62,354 nucleotides of DNA from contig NZ_JARZAJ010000038.1 in the NCBI RefSeq assembly GCF_029892105.1, positions 1 to 62,354 on the forward strand, given 5' to 3'. This document shows positions 43,851 to 51,581 of the stretch, piece after piece. The notes beneath the pieces are model-generated. The model was not told the origin of the DNA, did not search any database, and saw only the letters and a list, made by a program, of their open reading frames with translations. Origin of the DNA: Kitasatospora sp. GP82. Its GTDB lineage: Bacteria > Actinomycetota > Actinomycetes > Streptomycetales > Streptomycetaceae. Position numbers and translations under genes: made by a program. The number at the start of each line of letters is the position of its first letter. The first letter of the stretch is position 1.

Positions 43851-44795
43851 TCAGTGGGACAGCGCGTGGGCGGCCACGGCCGCCGCACCGACCAGACCGG
43901 CGTCGGTGCCGAGCTCGGCCCGGTGGACGGCGATCCCGGCGGCGAAGGGCAGCGCGGCGTACGTCCGCAGGTGGTCCCGCAGCGGGTCGAGCAGCAGCGC
44001 GCCGACCTGGGCCACACCGCCGCCGATCACCACCGCGTCCAGCTCGACCAGCGTCGCGGTGGCGGCGATCCCGGCGGCCAGCGCCCGCGCCGCCCGATGG
44101 TACGCGGCCAGCGCGATCGGGTCCCCGGCGCGTGCGGCAGCCGCCACGGCAACGGCCGAGGCGTCCTCGGCGGCCGGACGCCAACCGGAGCGCAGTGCGT
44201 ACCGGGCGATGGCGGTGCCGCTGGCCAGCTGCTCCACGCAGCCCCGGCTGCCGCACGGGCAGGGATCGCCGTCGAGATCGACGGTGATATGGCCGATGTG
44301 GCCCGCGTTGCCCGTGGTGCCGGTGTGCAGTTCGCCGTTCAGGACCAGCCCGCCGCCGACACCCGTGGACACCACCATGCACAGCACGTTGTCGTACGGC
44401 CGTGCCGCGCCGAAGCGGTGCTCGGCGGCCGCGATCGCGATCCCGTCCCCGGCCAGCACCACCGGCAGCCCCTTCACCGCCGGGTGGCCCGAGAGCCGAT
44501 CGACAATCGGAAACCCGCGCCAGCCGGGGATGTTGACCGGGCTGACGGTGCCTCGGCTGATGTCCACCGGGCCGGCACTGCCCACGCCGAGCGCGCGCAC
44601 CTCGGACCAGCCGGGCGCTGCGGCCAGCTCGTCCAGTGCATCGACCACCGCGCCGAGCACGGAGTCCTCGTCCAGGGCGGCGGGAGTGGGCCGCTGCGTA
44701 CGGGCCAGCAGGGTGCCGTCGCCGTCCACCAGCGCCGCCGCGATCTTGGTGCCGCCGATGTCGATGGCCGCGAGCGGGGCCGCGTAGGTGTCCAC
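43851..44795 (-). CDS. ROK-family sugar kinase
   Basis: A 314-residue ROK kinase. AIDIGGTKIAAALVDGDG is the ATP phosphate loop, VGSAGPVD and STGVGGGLV fit the sugar site, and the zinc-binding CPCGSRGC motif follows GHIGHITVD. The ROK signature ending VEQLASG is complete. It probably phosphorylates glucose or N-acetylglucosamine; the exact sugar cannot be told. The GTG start has GGAGACACAC upstream. It lies between the SpoIIE-type phosphatase and the MarR gene, all on the minus strand. Confidence 0.92.
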   Translation of the reverse strand: MDTYAAPLAAIDIGGTKIAAALVDGDGTLLARTQRPTPAALDEDSVLGAVVDALDELAAAPGWSEVRALGVGSAGPVDISRGTVSPVNIPGWRGFPIVDRLSGHPAVKGLPVVLAGDGIAIAAAEHRFGAARPYDNVLCMVVSTGVGGGLVLNGELHTGTTGNAGHIGHITVDLDGDPCPCGSRGCVEQLASGTAIARYALRSGWRPAAEDASAVAVAAAARAGDPIALAAYHRAARALAAGIAATATLVELDAVVIGGGVAQVGALLLDPLRDHLRTYAALPFAAGIAVHRAELGTDAGLVGAAAVAAHALSH

Positions 44796-44902
44796 GTGTG
44801 TCTCCTCCCGAGGGCGGCCGGGCGCCGCGCTGTGCAGATTCTGGCATCCCTCCGGCCGGGCGGCCGAAGCGCAGCCGACGGCCCAGCCGCCCAGCAGCCG
44901 CC

Positions 44903-45346
44903 TCAGTCGGTCGGTTCGGGGAAGACCCGGCTCAGCAGGTTCTGGAAGCCTTGCCGTTCCTCGTCGCTGAGCTGCTCCAGCGTGGTGAGGTTGGACATCA
45001 GCTCCGCGCGGATCAGGCGGACGGTCTCCTCGCCCTCCTCGGTGAGCATCACGTTCTTGATCCGCCGGTCGGCGGGGTCGACCTCGCGACGGACCAGCCC
45101 GCGCGCCTGAAGCCGGTCGACGATCCCGGTGACGTTGGAGGCGTCACAGGCGAGCAGGTCGGCAAGGGTGCGCATGGGCCTCGGCTCCCGCAGGAGGCTG
45201 AGCATCTTGCCCTGCATGAGCGTGAGACCGCGCTCCGCCGCCACCGCGGCGAAGTGCCGGTAGTAGCCTGCCGCGGCCCGCGCGAGTTGGTCCATGAGCT
45301 GGACGGGCGTGGGGACGGCCGTGCGCGGCGTGGCGGACTGAGTCAT
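44903..45346 (-). CDS. MarR-family regulator
   Basis: A 147-residue winged-helix regulator. LTLMQGKMLSLLREPRPMRTLADLLACDASNVTGIVDRLQARGLV is the recognition region and DPADRRIKNVMLTEEGEE the wing. It is divergent from the DJ-1-ALDH fusion with a perfect dyad in the gap, so it likely represses that gene and itself, responding to a ligand or to oxidation. Its only Cys (LLACDAS) lies at the recognition-helix region, which could serve redox sensing. The likely promoter (TTGAGG, 18 bp, TACACT) ends just before the ATG, so the transcript may be leaderless. Confidence 0.9.
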   Translation of the reverse strand: MTQSATPRTAVPTPVQLMDQLARAAAGYYRHFAAVAAERGLTLMQGKMLSLLREPRPMRTLADLLACDASNVTGIVDRLQARGLVRREVDPADRRIKNVMLTEEGEETVRLIRAELMSNLTTLEQLSDEERQGFQNLLSRVFPEPTD

Positions 45347-45369
45347 GGGTCAAGTGTAGGCAAGATTGC

Positions 45370-45425
45370 TTGACATCCTCAACCATTGAGGATTACTTTC
45401 ATGCTATTGCTTGAAGACATCAACC
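45370..45425. promoter_or_regulatory. MarR-type operator and overlapping divergent promoters
   Basis: ATCCTCAA (45375-45382) and TTGAGGAT (45386-45393) form a perfect 8-bp dyad with a 3-bp spacer. TTGACA (45370-45375) is a forward -35 box overlapping it; the reverse -35 TTGAGG of the marR promoter lies in the other arm. A similar ATTGCTTGA...ACATCAA sequence repeats near 45405-45425, possibly a second site. Confidence 0.75.
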
Positions 45426-45539
45426 ATATATGCCTTCAATTGCCGGGCCCCGGAGCCCGTGCGCAGCCCAACTCCTCACCGGTACAGCGCTGTTCAGCGG
45501 CACCTTACGTTCAAGCCCCCTGCCACCTGGAGCACCACC

Positions 45540-47537
45540 ATGACCTCCGCTCTGTTCGTCGTCACCGGCGCCACCCACTGGACCCTGGCCGACGGCACCC
45601 AGCACCCGACGGGGTTCTGGGCCGAGGAACTCGCTGAGCCGCACCGGATCTTCCGCGAGGCGGGCTACGAGATCACCGTGGCCACACCCGGTGGTGTCGC
45701 CGCGACCGTCGACCGGGGCAGCCTGAGTGCCGCGGCCAACGGTGGCCAGGAGCGAGCCGACGGCCTGGGCGCGTACCTCGACTCCATCGGTGCAGCCCTC
45801 AAGAGCCCGGCCAGGCTGGAGGACATCGACCCCGACGCGTACGACCTGGTCTTCTACCCGGGGGGACACGGACCGATGGAGGACCTCGCCCTCGATGCCG
45901 CCTCCGGCCGGATCCTCACCCGCGCCCTCGACTCGGGCAAGCCGCTCGGCGTGGTGTGCCACGCACCCGCCGCGCTGCTCGCCGCCCGTCGCGAGGACGG
46001 CAGTTGGCCGTTCGCCGGCTACCGGATGACCGCTTTCACCAACGCCGAGGAGACCGCGGTCGGCCTCGCCGCGGGCGCCAGGTGGCTGCTCCAGGACCGC
46101 CTCACCGAACTCGGCGCCGACTTCGTCGAGGGCGCCCCGTTCGAGCCGCACACCGTCATCGACCGCAACCTCTACACCGGCCAGAACCCGAGCTCCTCCG
46201 CCGCGCTGGCCCGTACGCTCGTCGAGGCCCTGTCCACCGACGCGGGCACCGTGGCGGCACGGCTGAGGGCCACCTTCGACACCGGCCGTACCAAGCCGCT
46301 CGCCTGGAGGCTCACCCGGCTGCGGGCTCTGCGCGCACTGCTCACCGAGCAGTCCGAGGTCTTCCTGGCGGCCCTCCGAGCCGACCTGGGCAAGAGCGCG
46401 ACCGAGGCGTACCACGGCGAGGTCGGATTCACCCTGAACGAGATCGACCACACCCTGACGCACCTGGAGGAGTGGCTGCGCCCCAGGCCGGCCGCCGTTC
46501 CGGGCGCGTTCCTGCCCGCGGAGGCACGCGTGGTCCGCGACCCGCTCGGCGTCGTGCTGGTCATCGCACCCTGGAACTACCCGCTCCAGCTCGCCCTCGC
46601 CCCGCTGGTGGGCGCCCTGGCGGCGGGGAACACCGCCGTGATCAAGCCCAGCGAGCTCGCCCCGGCCACCTCGGCGGCGATGGCCCGCCTGCTCCCGCGC
46701 TACCTCGACCGGGAGGCCGTCGCCGTCGTCGAGGGTGCCGTGCCGGAGACCACGGCACTGCTGGAAGAGCGCTTCGACCACATCTTCTACACCGGCAACG
46801 GCACGGTCGGACGGATCGTCATGGCGGCCGCCGCCAGGCACCTCACCCCCGTCACCCTGGAACTCGGCGGCAAGAGCCCCGTCGTGGTCGAACCCGGTGC
46901 GGACCTGGCGGTCACCGCGCAGCGGATCGCCCGTGGCAAGTTCCAGAACGCCGGCCAGACCTGCGTCGCCCCCGACTACATCCTCGCCGTCGGCGACACC
47001 GCCCCCGAGCTCGAAACGCACCTGGCGGCTGCGGTCCACGCGCTGTACGGGGACGACCCGGCGCTCAGCCCCGAGTACGGGCGGATCGTCAACGAGCGGC
47101 ACTTCGACCGGCTCGCGGCGCTGCTGGAGGACGGACGTGTCGTCACCGGTGGGGGACACGACCGCGCGAACCGCTACCTCGCTCCCACCGTCCTCGCCGA
47201 CGTGTCCGAGAACGCGCCCGTGATGCAGGCGGAGATCTTCGGTCCCGTTCTGCCGATCATCGCCGTGCCCGACCTCGACGCGGCGATCGCCTTCATCAAC
47301 AACCGGGACAAGCCGCTCGCCCTCTACGCCTTCACCGAGTCGGAGCGGACCAAGCAGCGGCTGGCGGAGGAGACCTCCTCCGGCGCTCTCGTCTTCGGTC
47401 TGCCCGTCTCCTACCTGGCGGTGCCCGAGCTGCCGTTCGGCGGCGTGGGCGAGAGCGGCATGGGCCGCTACCACGGCGAGTACTCCATCGACACCTTCAG
47501 CCACCTCAAGGCCGTCCTCGACAAGCCCCTCGGCTGA
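45540..47537 (+). CDS. DJ-1/PfpI domain fused to aldehyde dehydrogenase
   Basis: A 665-residue two-domain protein. Residues 1-225 are a DJ-1/PfpI (Hsp31-like) domain: FYPGGHGPMEDL, then VVCHAPAALL with nucleophile Cys140 and neighbour His141; Glu30 (WAEE) may complete the site. Residues 235-665 are an ALDH: VIAPWNYPLQ coenzyme loop, LELGGKSP (Glu441) and GQTCVAP (Cys475), plus EIFGPVLP. The ALDH is of the ALDH3-like length. The frame is continuous. Hsp31-type proteins act as glyoxalase III or chaperones; pairing with ALDH suggests removal of reactive carbonyls. GGAG precedes the ATG at 45540; the longer upstream frame is not conserved in kind. Control by the divergent MarR gene is likely. Confidence 0.9.
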   Translation: MTSALFVVTGATHWTLADGTQHPTGFWAEELAEPHRIFREAGYEITVATPGGVAATVDRGSLSAAANGGQERADGLGAYLDSIGAALKSPARLEDIDPDAYDLVFYPGGHGPMEDLALDAASGRILTRALDSGKPLGVVCHAPAALLAARREDGSWPFAGYRMTAFTNAEETAVGLAAGARWLLQDRLTELGADFVEGAPFEPHTVIDRNLYTGQNPSSSAALARTLVEALSTDAGTVAARLRATFDTGRTKPLAWRLTRLRALRALLTEQSEVFLAALRADLGKSATEAYHGEVGFTLNEIDHTLTHLEEWLRPRPAAVPGAFLPAEARVVRDPLGVVLVIAPWNYPLQLALAPLVGALAAGNTAVIKPSELAPATSAAMARLLPRYLDREAVAVVEGAVPETTALLEERFDHIFYTGNGTVGRIVMAAAARHLTPVTLELGGKSPVVVEPGADLAVTAQRIARGKFQNAGQTCVAPDYILAVGDTAPELETHLAAAVHALYGDDPALSPEYGRIVNERHFDRLAALLEDGRVVTGGGHDRANRYLAPTVLADVSENAPVMQAEIFGPVLPIIAVPDLDAAIAFINNRDKPLALYAFTESERTKQRLAEETSSGALVFGLPVSYLAVPELPFGGVGESGMGRYHGEYSIDTFSHLKAVLDKPLG

Positions 47538-47617
47538 CCCGGCCCGCGAGGAGCCGGCCCGGCCCGTGAGAAGCCGACGCGGCCCGCGGGAAGCCGGCCC
47601 GGTGCACGAGAAGATGG
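47538..47617. repeat. Imperfect ~20-bp direct repeats after the DJ-1-ALDH gene
   Basis: Four imperfect copies of a unit like CCGGCCCG...GAGAAG follow the stop codon and lead into a hairpin. They hold no ORF. Confidence 0.6.
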
Positions 47618-47644
47618 CGGTCCCCGGCAGCCGGCCGGGGACCG
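47618..47644 (+). terminator. Hairpin terminator
   Basis: CGGTCCCCGG (47618-47627) pairs with CCGGGGACCG (47635-47644) around a 7-nt loop, 81 bp after the DJ-1-ALDH stop and 32 bp before the next gene start. Confidence 0.7.
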
Positions 47645-47675
47645 TCCCACCGTCAAAACCCAGGAGGGCACGAGC

Positions 47676-48482
47676 ATGAGCACATCGAACACACCGGACC
47701 GGCCGGACCGCGGACCGGCCCCGGTCGACCACCAGGCGGCAGTCGCGGCGGAGAGCGCCAGACTCGTCACCGTGGCCAGGGAGGCCGACCTCGCGACCGC
47801 GATCCCCACCTGTCCCGGCTGGACGCTCGCCGACCTGGTCAGGCACACCGGCACCGTGCACCGCTGGTTCACCAACCTGCTGCGCCAGCGGGTCCAGGAG
47901 CGGCCGCTCAGCCGCGAGGTCGACCTGCGGCTGCCGGAGCAGCACGACGGCTATGTCGACTGGCTGGCTGCCGGTGCGGCCGAGGCCGCCGACGTGTTCG
48001 CGACCATCGACCCCGACTCGCCGATGTGGGCCTGGGGTGCCGATCAGCACGCCAGGTTCTGGATCCGCCGGATGCTGTTCGAGACCCTGGTGCACCGGAT
48101 CGACGCGGAGCTCGCGCTGGGAGTCCGACCGGCGATCGACCGCGCGCTCGCGGTGGACGGCGTGGACGAGTTCCTGGTCAACCTCCCCTTCGCCGCATCC
48201 TTCGCCCCCAAGACCGCCCAGCTGCGCGGCGCCGACCGGGCCATCCGCTTCAGCTGCACCGACGGGGACGGCGACTGGCTGGTCCGCCTGCGTCCCGACG
48301 GCTTCGGGATCGAGGTGGACCGTACGGGGCCGAAGGCCACCACCCCGGATGCGACGGTCCGGGGAACCGCAGCGGATCTGCTGCTGCTCGTCTACGGCCG
48401 TCTGGACCACGCGGCGGGCGGCTTCGAGCTGCTCGGGGACAAGGAGCTGCTCGCGCACTGGTTCGCCAACTCCGAGTTCTGA
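47676..48482 (+). CDS. Mycothiol-dependent maleylpyruvate isomerase-family enzyme
   Basis: A 268-residue DinB-like four-helix protein with the family's N-terminal pattern (AVAAESARLVTVAREADL, TCPGWTLADLVRHTG) and later ETLVHRIDAELA, where the His residues form a divalent-metal site. The family includes mycothiol-dependent maleylpyruvate isomerase and relatives that use mycothiol on electrophiles. Next to the carbonyl-detoxifying fusion, a role in reactive-electrophile handling is plausible. AGGAGGGC precedes the ATG. Confidence 0.85.
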   Translation: MSTSNTPDRPDRGPAPVDHQAAVAAESARLVTVAREADLATAIPTCPGWTLADLVRHTGTVHRWFTNLLRQRVQERPLSREVDLRLPEQHDGYVDWLAAGAAEAADVFATIDPDSPMWAWGADQHARFWIRRMLFETLVHRIDAELALGVRPAIDRALAVDGVDEFLVNLPFAASFAPKTAQLRGADRAIRFSCTDGDGDWLVRLRPDGFGIEVDRTGPKATTPDATVRGTAADLLLLVYGRLDHAAGGFELLGDKELLAHWFANSEF

Positions 48483-48828
48483 GACGCCAGTCGGCCTGAA
48501 CAGCGGCCGGTCGGACGACGGAGGCGCACCGCGCCTCCGAGCGCCGCAGACGCCGGGTCCCGGGCCGCGGATGCGCGCCCGGGTCCGTCCCGTCCGGACC
48601 CGGGCGCGACGGCGGCCGCGCACTCTCCACGGCGTTGCGCGCCTGGACAGTGCACGGCCGCCGTCTGCCGAACGATCGGACGGACAGGGCCGAAGCTCCG
48701 TGTGTGACCGGAGGCCCTGCCCGTGCGATGCCGGGGGGCGTCTGCACCGTTGCCACGCGGTCGGGCAGAGGAGTGACGGGTCGGGACGGTGAGGCGTGCC
48801 GGGGTGGTGGGGCGGGTAGGCGCTGAGC
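48483..48828. other. Intergenic stretch, mostly terminator
   Basis: 346 bp without a supported gene. Its main feature is the strong hairpin at 48575-48607. The rest is ordinary GC-rich sequence; promoter elements for the next gene are not obvious. Confidence 0.5.
48575..48607. terminator. Strong hairpin terminator
   Basis: Perfect 13-bp arms (GCGCCCGGGTCCG at 48575-48587 and its complement at 48595-48607) around a 7-nt loop. Confidence 0.8.
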
Positions 48829-49731
48829 ATGGGAGCGTCCTTCCGAAGGTTTCGCCGGGCCCGCCGGGGCGCGGCGCCGACCCCCGACCGCCCGAAGAGT
48901 GCTGGGCGGCCGGAGCCCGAGGAGGCCGTCGAGGAACTGGCCGCGCTCAGCGCGGACATGGAGCGGCGGCCCCCGGGCGCGACCCCGGAGGCCCGCGAGC
49001 GCTGGTACCGGCGCACGGGCAGCGAGCGCGCCACGGTACTGGTCCGCACCCTGGCCGGGCTGCTCGGACGCGGGAGCGTGGCGGCGGCGAAAGGCGCGGG
49101 CGTCGGCGGACGGGCGCTGGCCGATCGGCTCGTGCAGGCCGCGCCGCGCATCCCGGTGCGGGACCTGGCGACGCTGCGTGCCCACCACCCGGACGTCGCC
49201 GGTCCGGAGGACCTCGCCGACCAGCTGGTCGCCGGGGCCTGCCGGGCGTCGAGCGCGGTCGGCGCGAGCGTCGGTGCGGCGGCCATGCTGCCGGTGCCGC
49301 CCGCGATGGCGGTGGAGATCGCGGCCGAGACTCTCGCCGTCGCGGCGGTGGAGATCAAACTGATCGCCGAACTCCACCAGGTCTACGGTCAGCCCGCTGC
49401 CGGCACCGCCGCCCAGCGGGCCACCGCGTACGTCGTGGCCTGGGCGAACCAGCGGGGCATCGACCCGACGTCCCTGGTCGGCCCGGCGGGCTTCGCGGTG
49501 GTGGCTGTCGGTTCGGAGGTGCGGCAGAAACTGCGCAGGCGGCTGACCCGGAGTACTCTGCGCAGGCTGCCGTCGCTGACACCACTGCTGGTCGGCGCGG
49601 GGTTCGGCGCCACCGTGAATCGGCGCGACACCCGCAAGCTGGCCGACAAGGTCAGGGCCGACCTGCGCCACCGCCCGCCGGTCGATCCCGTCTACTGGTC
49701 CGACGCCGCCCCCGGCGGCCCGGCGCAGTGA
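48829..49731 (+). CDS. Unknown alpha-helical protein (300 aa), possibly EcsC-like
   Basis: The product has a basic N-terminus (FRRFRRARRGAAP), a long mostly helical middle with moderately hydrophobic stretches (SSAVGASVGAAAMLPVPPAMAVEIAAETLAVAAVEIKLIAEL), and an Arg-rich C-terminal third. This resembles EcsC-like proteins, which are membrane-associated and poorly understood, but the match is weak. It is not clearly in an operon. No catalytic motif is seen. Confidence 0.5.
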   Translation: MGASFRRFRRARRGAAPTPDRPKSAGRPEPEEAVEELAALSADMERRPPGATPEARERWYRRTGSERATVLVRTLAGLLGRGSVAAAKGAGVGGRALADRLVQAAPRIPVRDLATLRAHHPDVAGPEDLADQLVAGACRASSAVGASVGAAAMLPVPPAMAVEIAAETLAVAAVEIKLIAELHQVYGQPAAGTAAQRATAYVVAWANQRGIDPTSLVGPAGFAVVAVGSEVRQKLRRRLTRSTLRRLPSLTPLLVGAGFGATVNRRDTRKLADKVRADLRHRPPVDPVYWSDAAPGGPAQ

Positions 49732-50035
49732 CGGCCGGCGCCCTCGCTCCTGTCCGGGTGCCCGGCACCCGCCGGCGGCCGAGTCCACGCCGGGTGCAGG
49801 TCCGCGCTGGCGATCCTGCTCGGGTCGGCGATGAACGCTGGCTCATGGCCGAAGCCCGACTGCTCCGGGCCACTGGCAGCTCCTGCCGCCGCTGACGGTC
49901 GGTGAACTCCCGCTCGTGCCCGTCCGCGCCGCTTCCTGTGACCACTATTGACGGGAAGTCTAATAGTCTCTAGCTTCTCGAAAGGAGGGGCCCGTCAGGC
50001 CGGCCGCCCCTCGGCGACCCGAGGAGGAGTTGTCC
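49732..50035 (+). other. Intergenic region with promoter for the diiron oxygenase
   Basis: 304 bp. Near its right end is a good sigma-70-like promoter at 49948-49976; GGGTGCC-C-GGCACCC near 49757 may be a weak terminator for the preceding gene. Confidence 0.5.
49944..49976 (+). promoter_or_regulatory. Promoter with inverted repeat ahead of the diiron oxygenase gene
   Basis: TTGACG (49948-49953) and TAGCTT (49971-49976) are 17 bp apart, a good -35/-10 pair. ACTATT (49944-49949) and AATAGT (49962-49967) form an inverted repeat spanning the spacer, a candidate repressor site. Confidence 0.6.
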
Positions 50036-50986
50036 ATGACCACGACCCAGCGCAGCAGCGACAGCAAGGGTGGCAGCGGGGCCGGCGCCCGGCCAGGCGC
50101 CGAGCGGTTGGTCAGGGACCGCCGACGCACGGCCGAGCGGCTGCTCGCCTCCTCCGCGAAGCTCTCCTTCGACCCGCTCAAGGACGTCGACTGGGCCGCC
50201 GAGCCGCTCCCCGGCCGCTACTACTCGCCGCCCCGGCAGCTGTCCCTCTACGGGACCGAACTCTGGGAGCAGTTGACGGAGGACCAGCGGATCGAGCTCA
50301 GCAAGCACGAGGTGGCGAGCATCGCCAGCGTGGGCATCTGGTTCGAGGAGATCCTGATGCAGATGCTGCTGCGCCACGCCTTCGACCGCGACCCGACCAC
50401 CGCGCACGTGCAGTACGCGCTGACCGAGATCGCGGACGAGTGCCGGCACTCGGTGATGTTCGCGAAGATGATCTCCTGGATGGGCGTGCCCGCCTACGGT
50501 CCCGGACGGCTCTCGCACGAACTGGGGCGCTTCTTCAAGGCCACCTCGACCCACAGCCAGACCTTCGGCGGCACCATGTACGTCGAGGAGATCCTGGACG
50601 CCTTCCAGCGCGAGCTGATGAACGACGAGTCGCTGCAACCGCTGACCCGTCAGGTCTCCCGAATCCATGTGATCGAGGAGTCGCGGCACATCAGCTATGC
50701 CCGCGAGGAGCTTCAGCGGGGGCGTCTGGGCCCGGTCCGCCGCCGCTGGGAACAGCTGTTCATCGGACTGATCATCCTCCGGTCGACCAGGAGCCTGATC
50801 AACCCCCGGGTCTACGCCGCAGTCGGCATAGACCCGCGGGTGGGCCGCGAGGCCGCCCGCCGCAACCCGCACTGGCGGGCCGTCAAGACGGAGATGGCTG
50901 CCAAGGTGATCGGCGTCCTGGACCGGTCGGGTCTGGTCGGGTGCACCAACCGCTGGCTGCTGCGCAAGGCCGGTGTGATCGCCTGA
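50036..50986 (+). CDS. AurF-family non-heme diiron oxygenase
   Basis: A 316-residue ferritin-fold diiron protein. The iron-binding helices include HEVASIASVGIWFEEIL, ALTEIADECRHSVMF and HVIEESRHISYAREE, with the E..EExRH pairs of AurF. AurF N-oxygenates p-aminobenzoate to p-nitrobenzoate; most streptomycete relatives have no known substrate. The ATG at 50036 follows GGAGGAG by six bases, better than a TTG six bases earlier. It is the only gene in its unit, with its own promoter and a convergent hairpin terminator. Confidence 0.92.
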   Translation: MTTTQRSSDSKGGSGAGARPGAERLVRDRRRTAERLLASSAKLSFDPLKDVDWAAEPLPGRYYSPPRQLSLYGTELWEQLTEDQRIELSKHEVASIASVGIWFEEILMQMLLRHAFDRDPTTAHVQYALTEIADECRHSVMFAKMISWMGVPAYGPGRLSHELGRFFKATSTHSQTFGGTMYVEEILDAFQRELMNDESLQPLTRQVSRIHVIEESRHISYAREELQRGRLGPVRRRWEQLFIGLIILRSTRSLINPRVYAAVGIDPRVGREAARRNPHWRAVKTEMAAKVIGVLDRSGLVGCTNRWLLRKAGVIA

Positions 50987-51010
50987 GATCCCAAGTTCCG
51001 TAAGCCAAAG

Positions 51011-51050
51011 GCCGGTTGGGGGCGGCCCCCCGTGACCGTCCCCAACCGGC
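51011..51050. terminator. Bidirectional hairpin
   Basis: GCCGGTTGGGG (51011-51021) pairs with CCCCAACCGGC (51040-51050) between the convergent diiron oxygenase and secreted-protein genes. Confidence 0.8.
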
Positions 51051-51063
51051 AGCTCAGAACTCC

Positions 51064-51513
51064 CTACCACCAGTTGGTGCAGGTGATCACACCGTCCGCG
51101 GTGAGAGCGCAGGCCCGGAACCGGTAGTTCGGGTCACTGCTGGTGGCCTTGGCGGCGGAGGTCTTCGAGCTGCCGTTGCCGTGGTCCACCTGGAAGGGGC
51201 CGCACTGGAGCCAGGTCCGCCCGCCGTCGCGCGTCCAGTCCATCCAGACGCTCTCGGACGAGGTGGTGGCGCCTTCGAGCTTCGCGAAGCCACGGCCGCC
51301 CGCGGACTGCAGCGAGATGGTGTCGCCGTCGTGGAAGGACGAACGCTGCACGGTGCCGGAGGCGTTGTCGGAGACGTCGACGAAGCCGTTGGCACCGCCG
51401 GAGCAGTCGGCGGCGGAGGCCAGCGCCGGGCCGGCCGCCGGGCCGACGATCAGCAGACCGGCGCCGAGCGCGAGCGCGGCAGTGGTGGCACCGATGGCAC
51501 GGGTGATGAACAT
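51064..51513 (-). CDS. Small secreted cysteine-containing protein (149 aa)
   Basis: A signal peptide (MFITRAIGATTAALALGAG) is cut near residue 33, leaving about 115 residues with four Cys (ADCSGG, LQCGPF, FRACALT, ITCTNWW), enough for two disulfides. The mature sequence is Ser/Gly/Asn-rich with aromatic WMDWTRDGGRTW. AGGAGG precedes the ATG. No known enzyme family is recognised; it may be a structural or inhibitor-like exoprotein. The NlpC/P60-like gene lies just upstream on the same strand. Confidence 0.75.
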   Translation of the reverse strand: MFITRAIGATTAALALGAGLLIVGPAAGPALASAADCSGGANGFVDVSDNASGTVQRSSFHDGDTISLQSAGGRGFAKLEGATTSSESVWMDWTRDGGRTWLQCGPFQVDHGNGSSKTSAAKATSSDPNYRFRACALTADGVITCTNWW

Positions 51514-51530
51514 GACGATCCTCCTGGGTT

Positions 51531-51571
51531 GGTGTGACGGTGTGCTGCACGTCGGTGTGACGGTGTGCTGC
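51531..51571. repeat. 18-bp direct repeat
   Basis: GGTGTGACGGTGTGCTGC occurs at 51531-51548 and 51554-51571, in the gap upstream of the secreted protein gene on the minus strand. Confidence 0.85.
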
Positions 51572-51581
51572 GCGACGGGAC

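Noticed and set aside
45420..49358. 1312-codon open frame antisense to the DJ-1-ALDH and isomerase genes
   Set aside because: Long antisense frames are common in high-GC DNA because stops are rare; the sense-strand genes have family motifs and ribosome sites.
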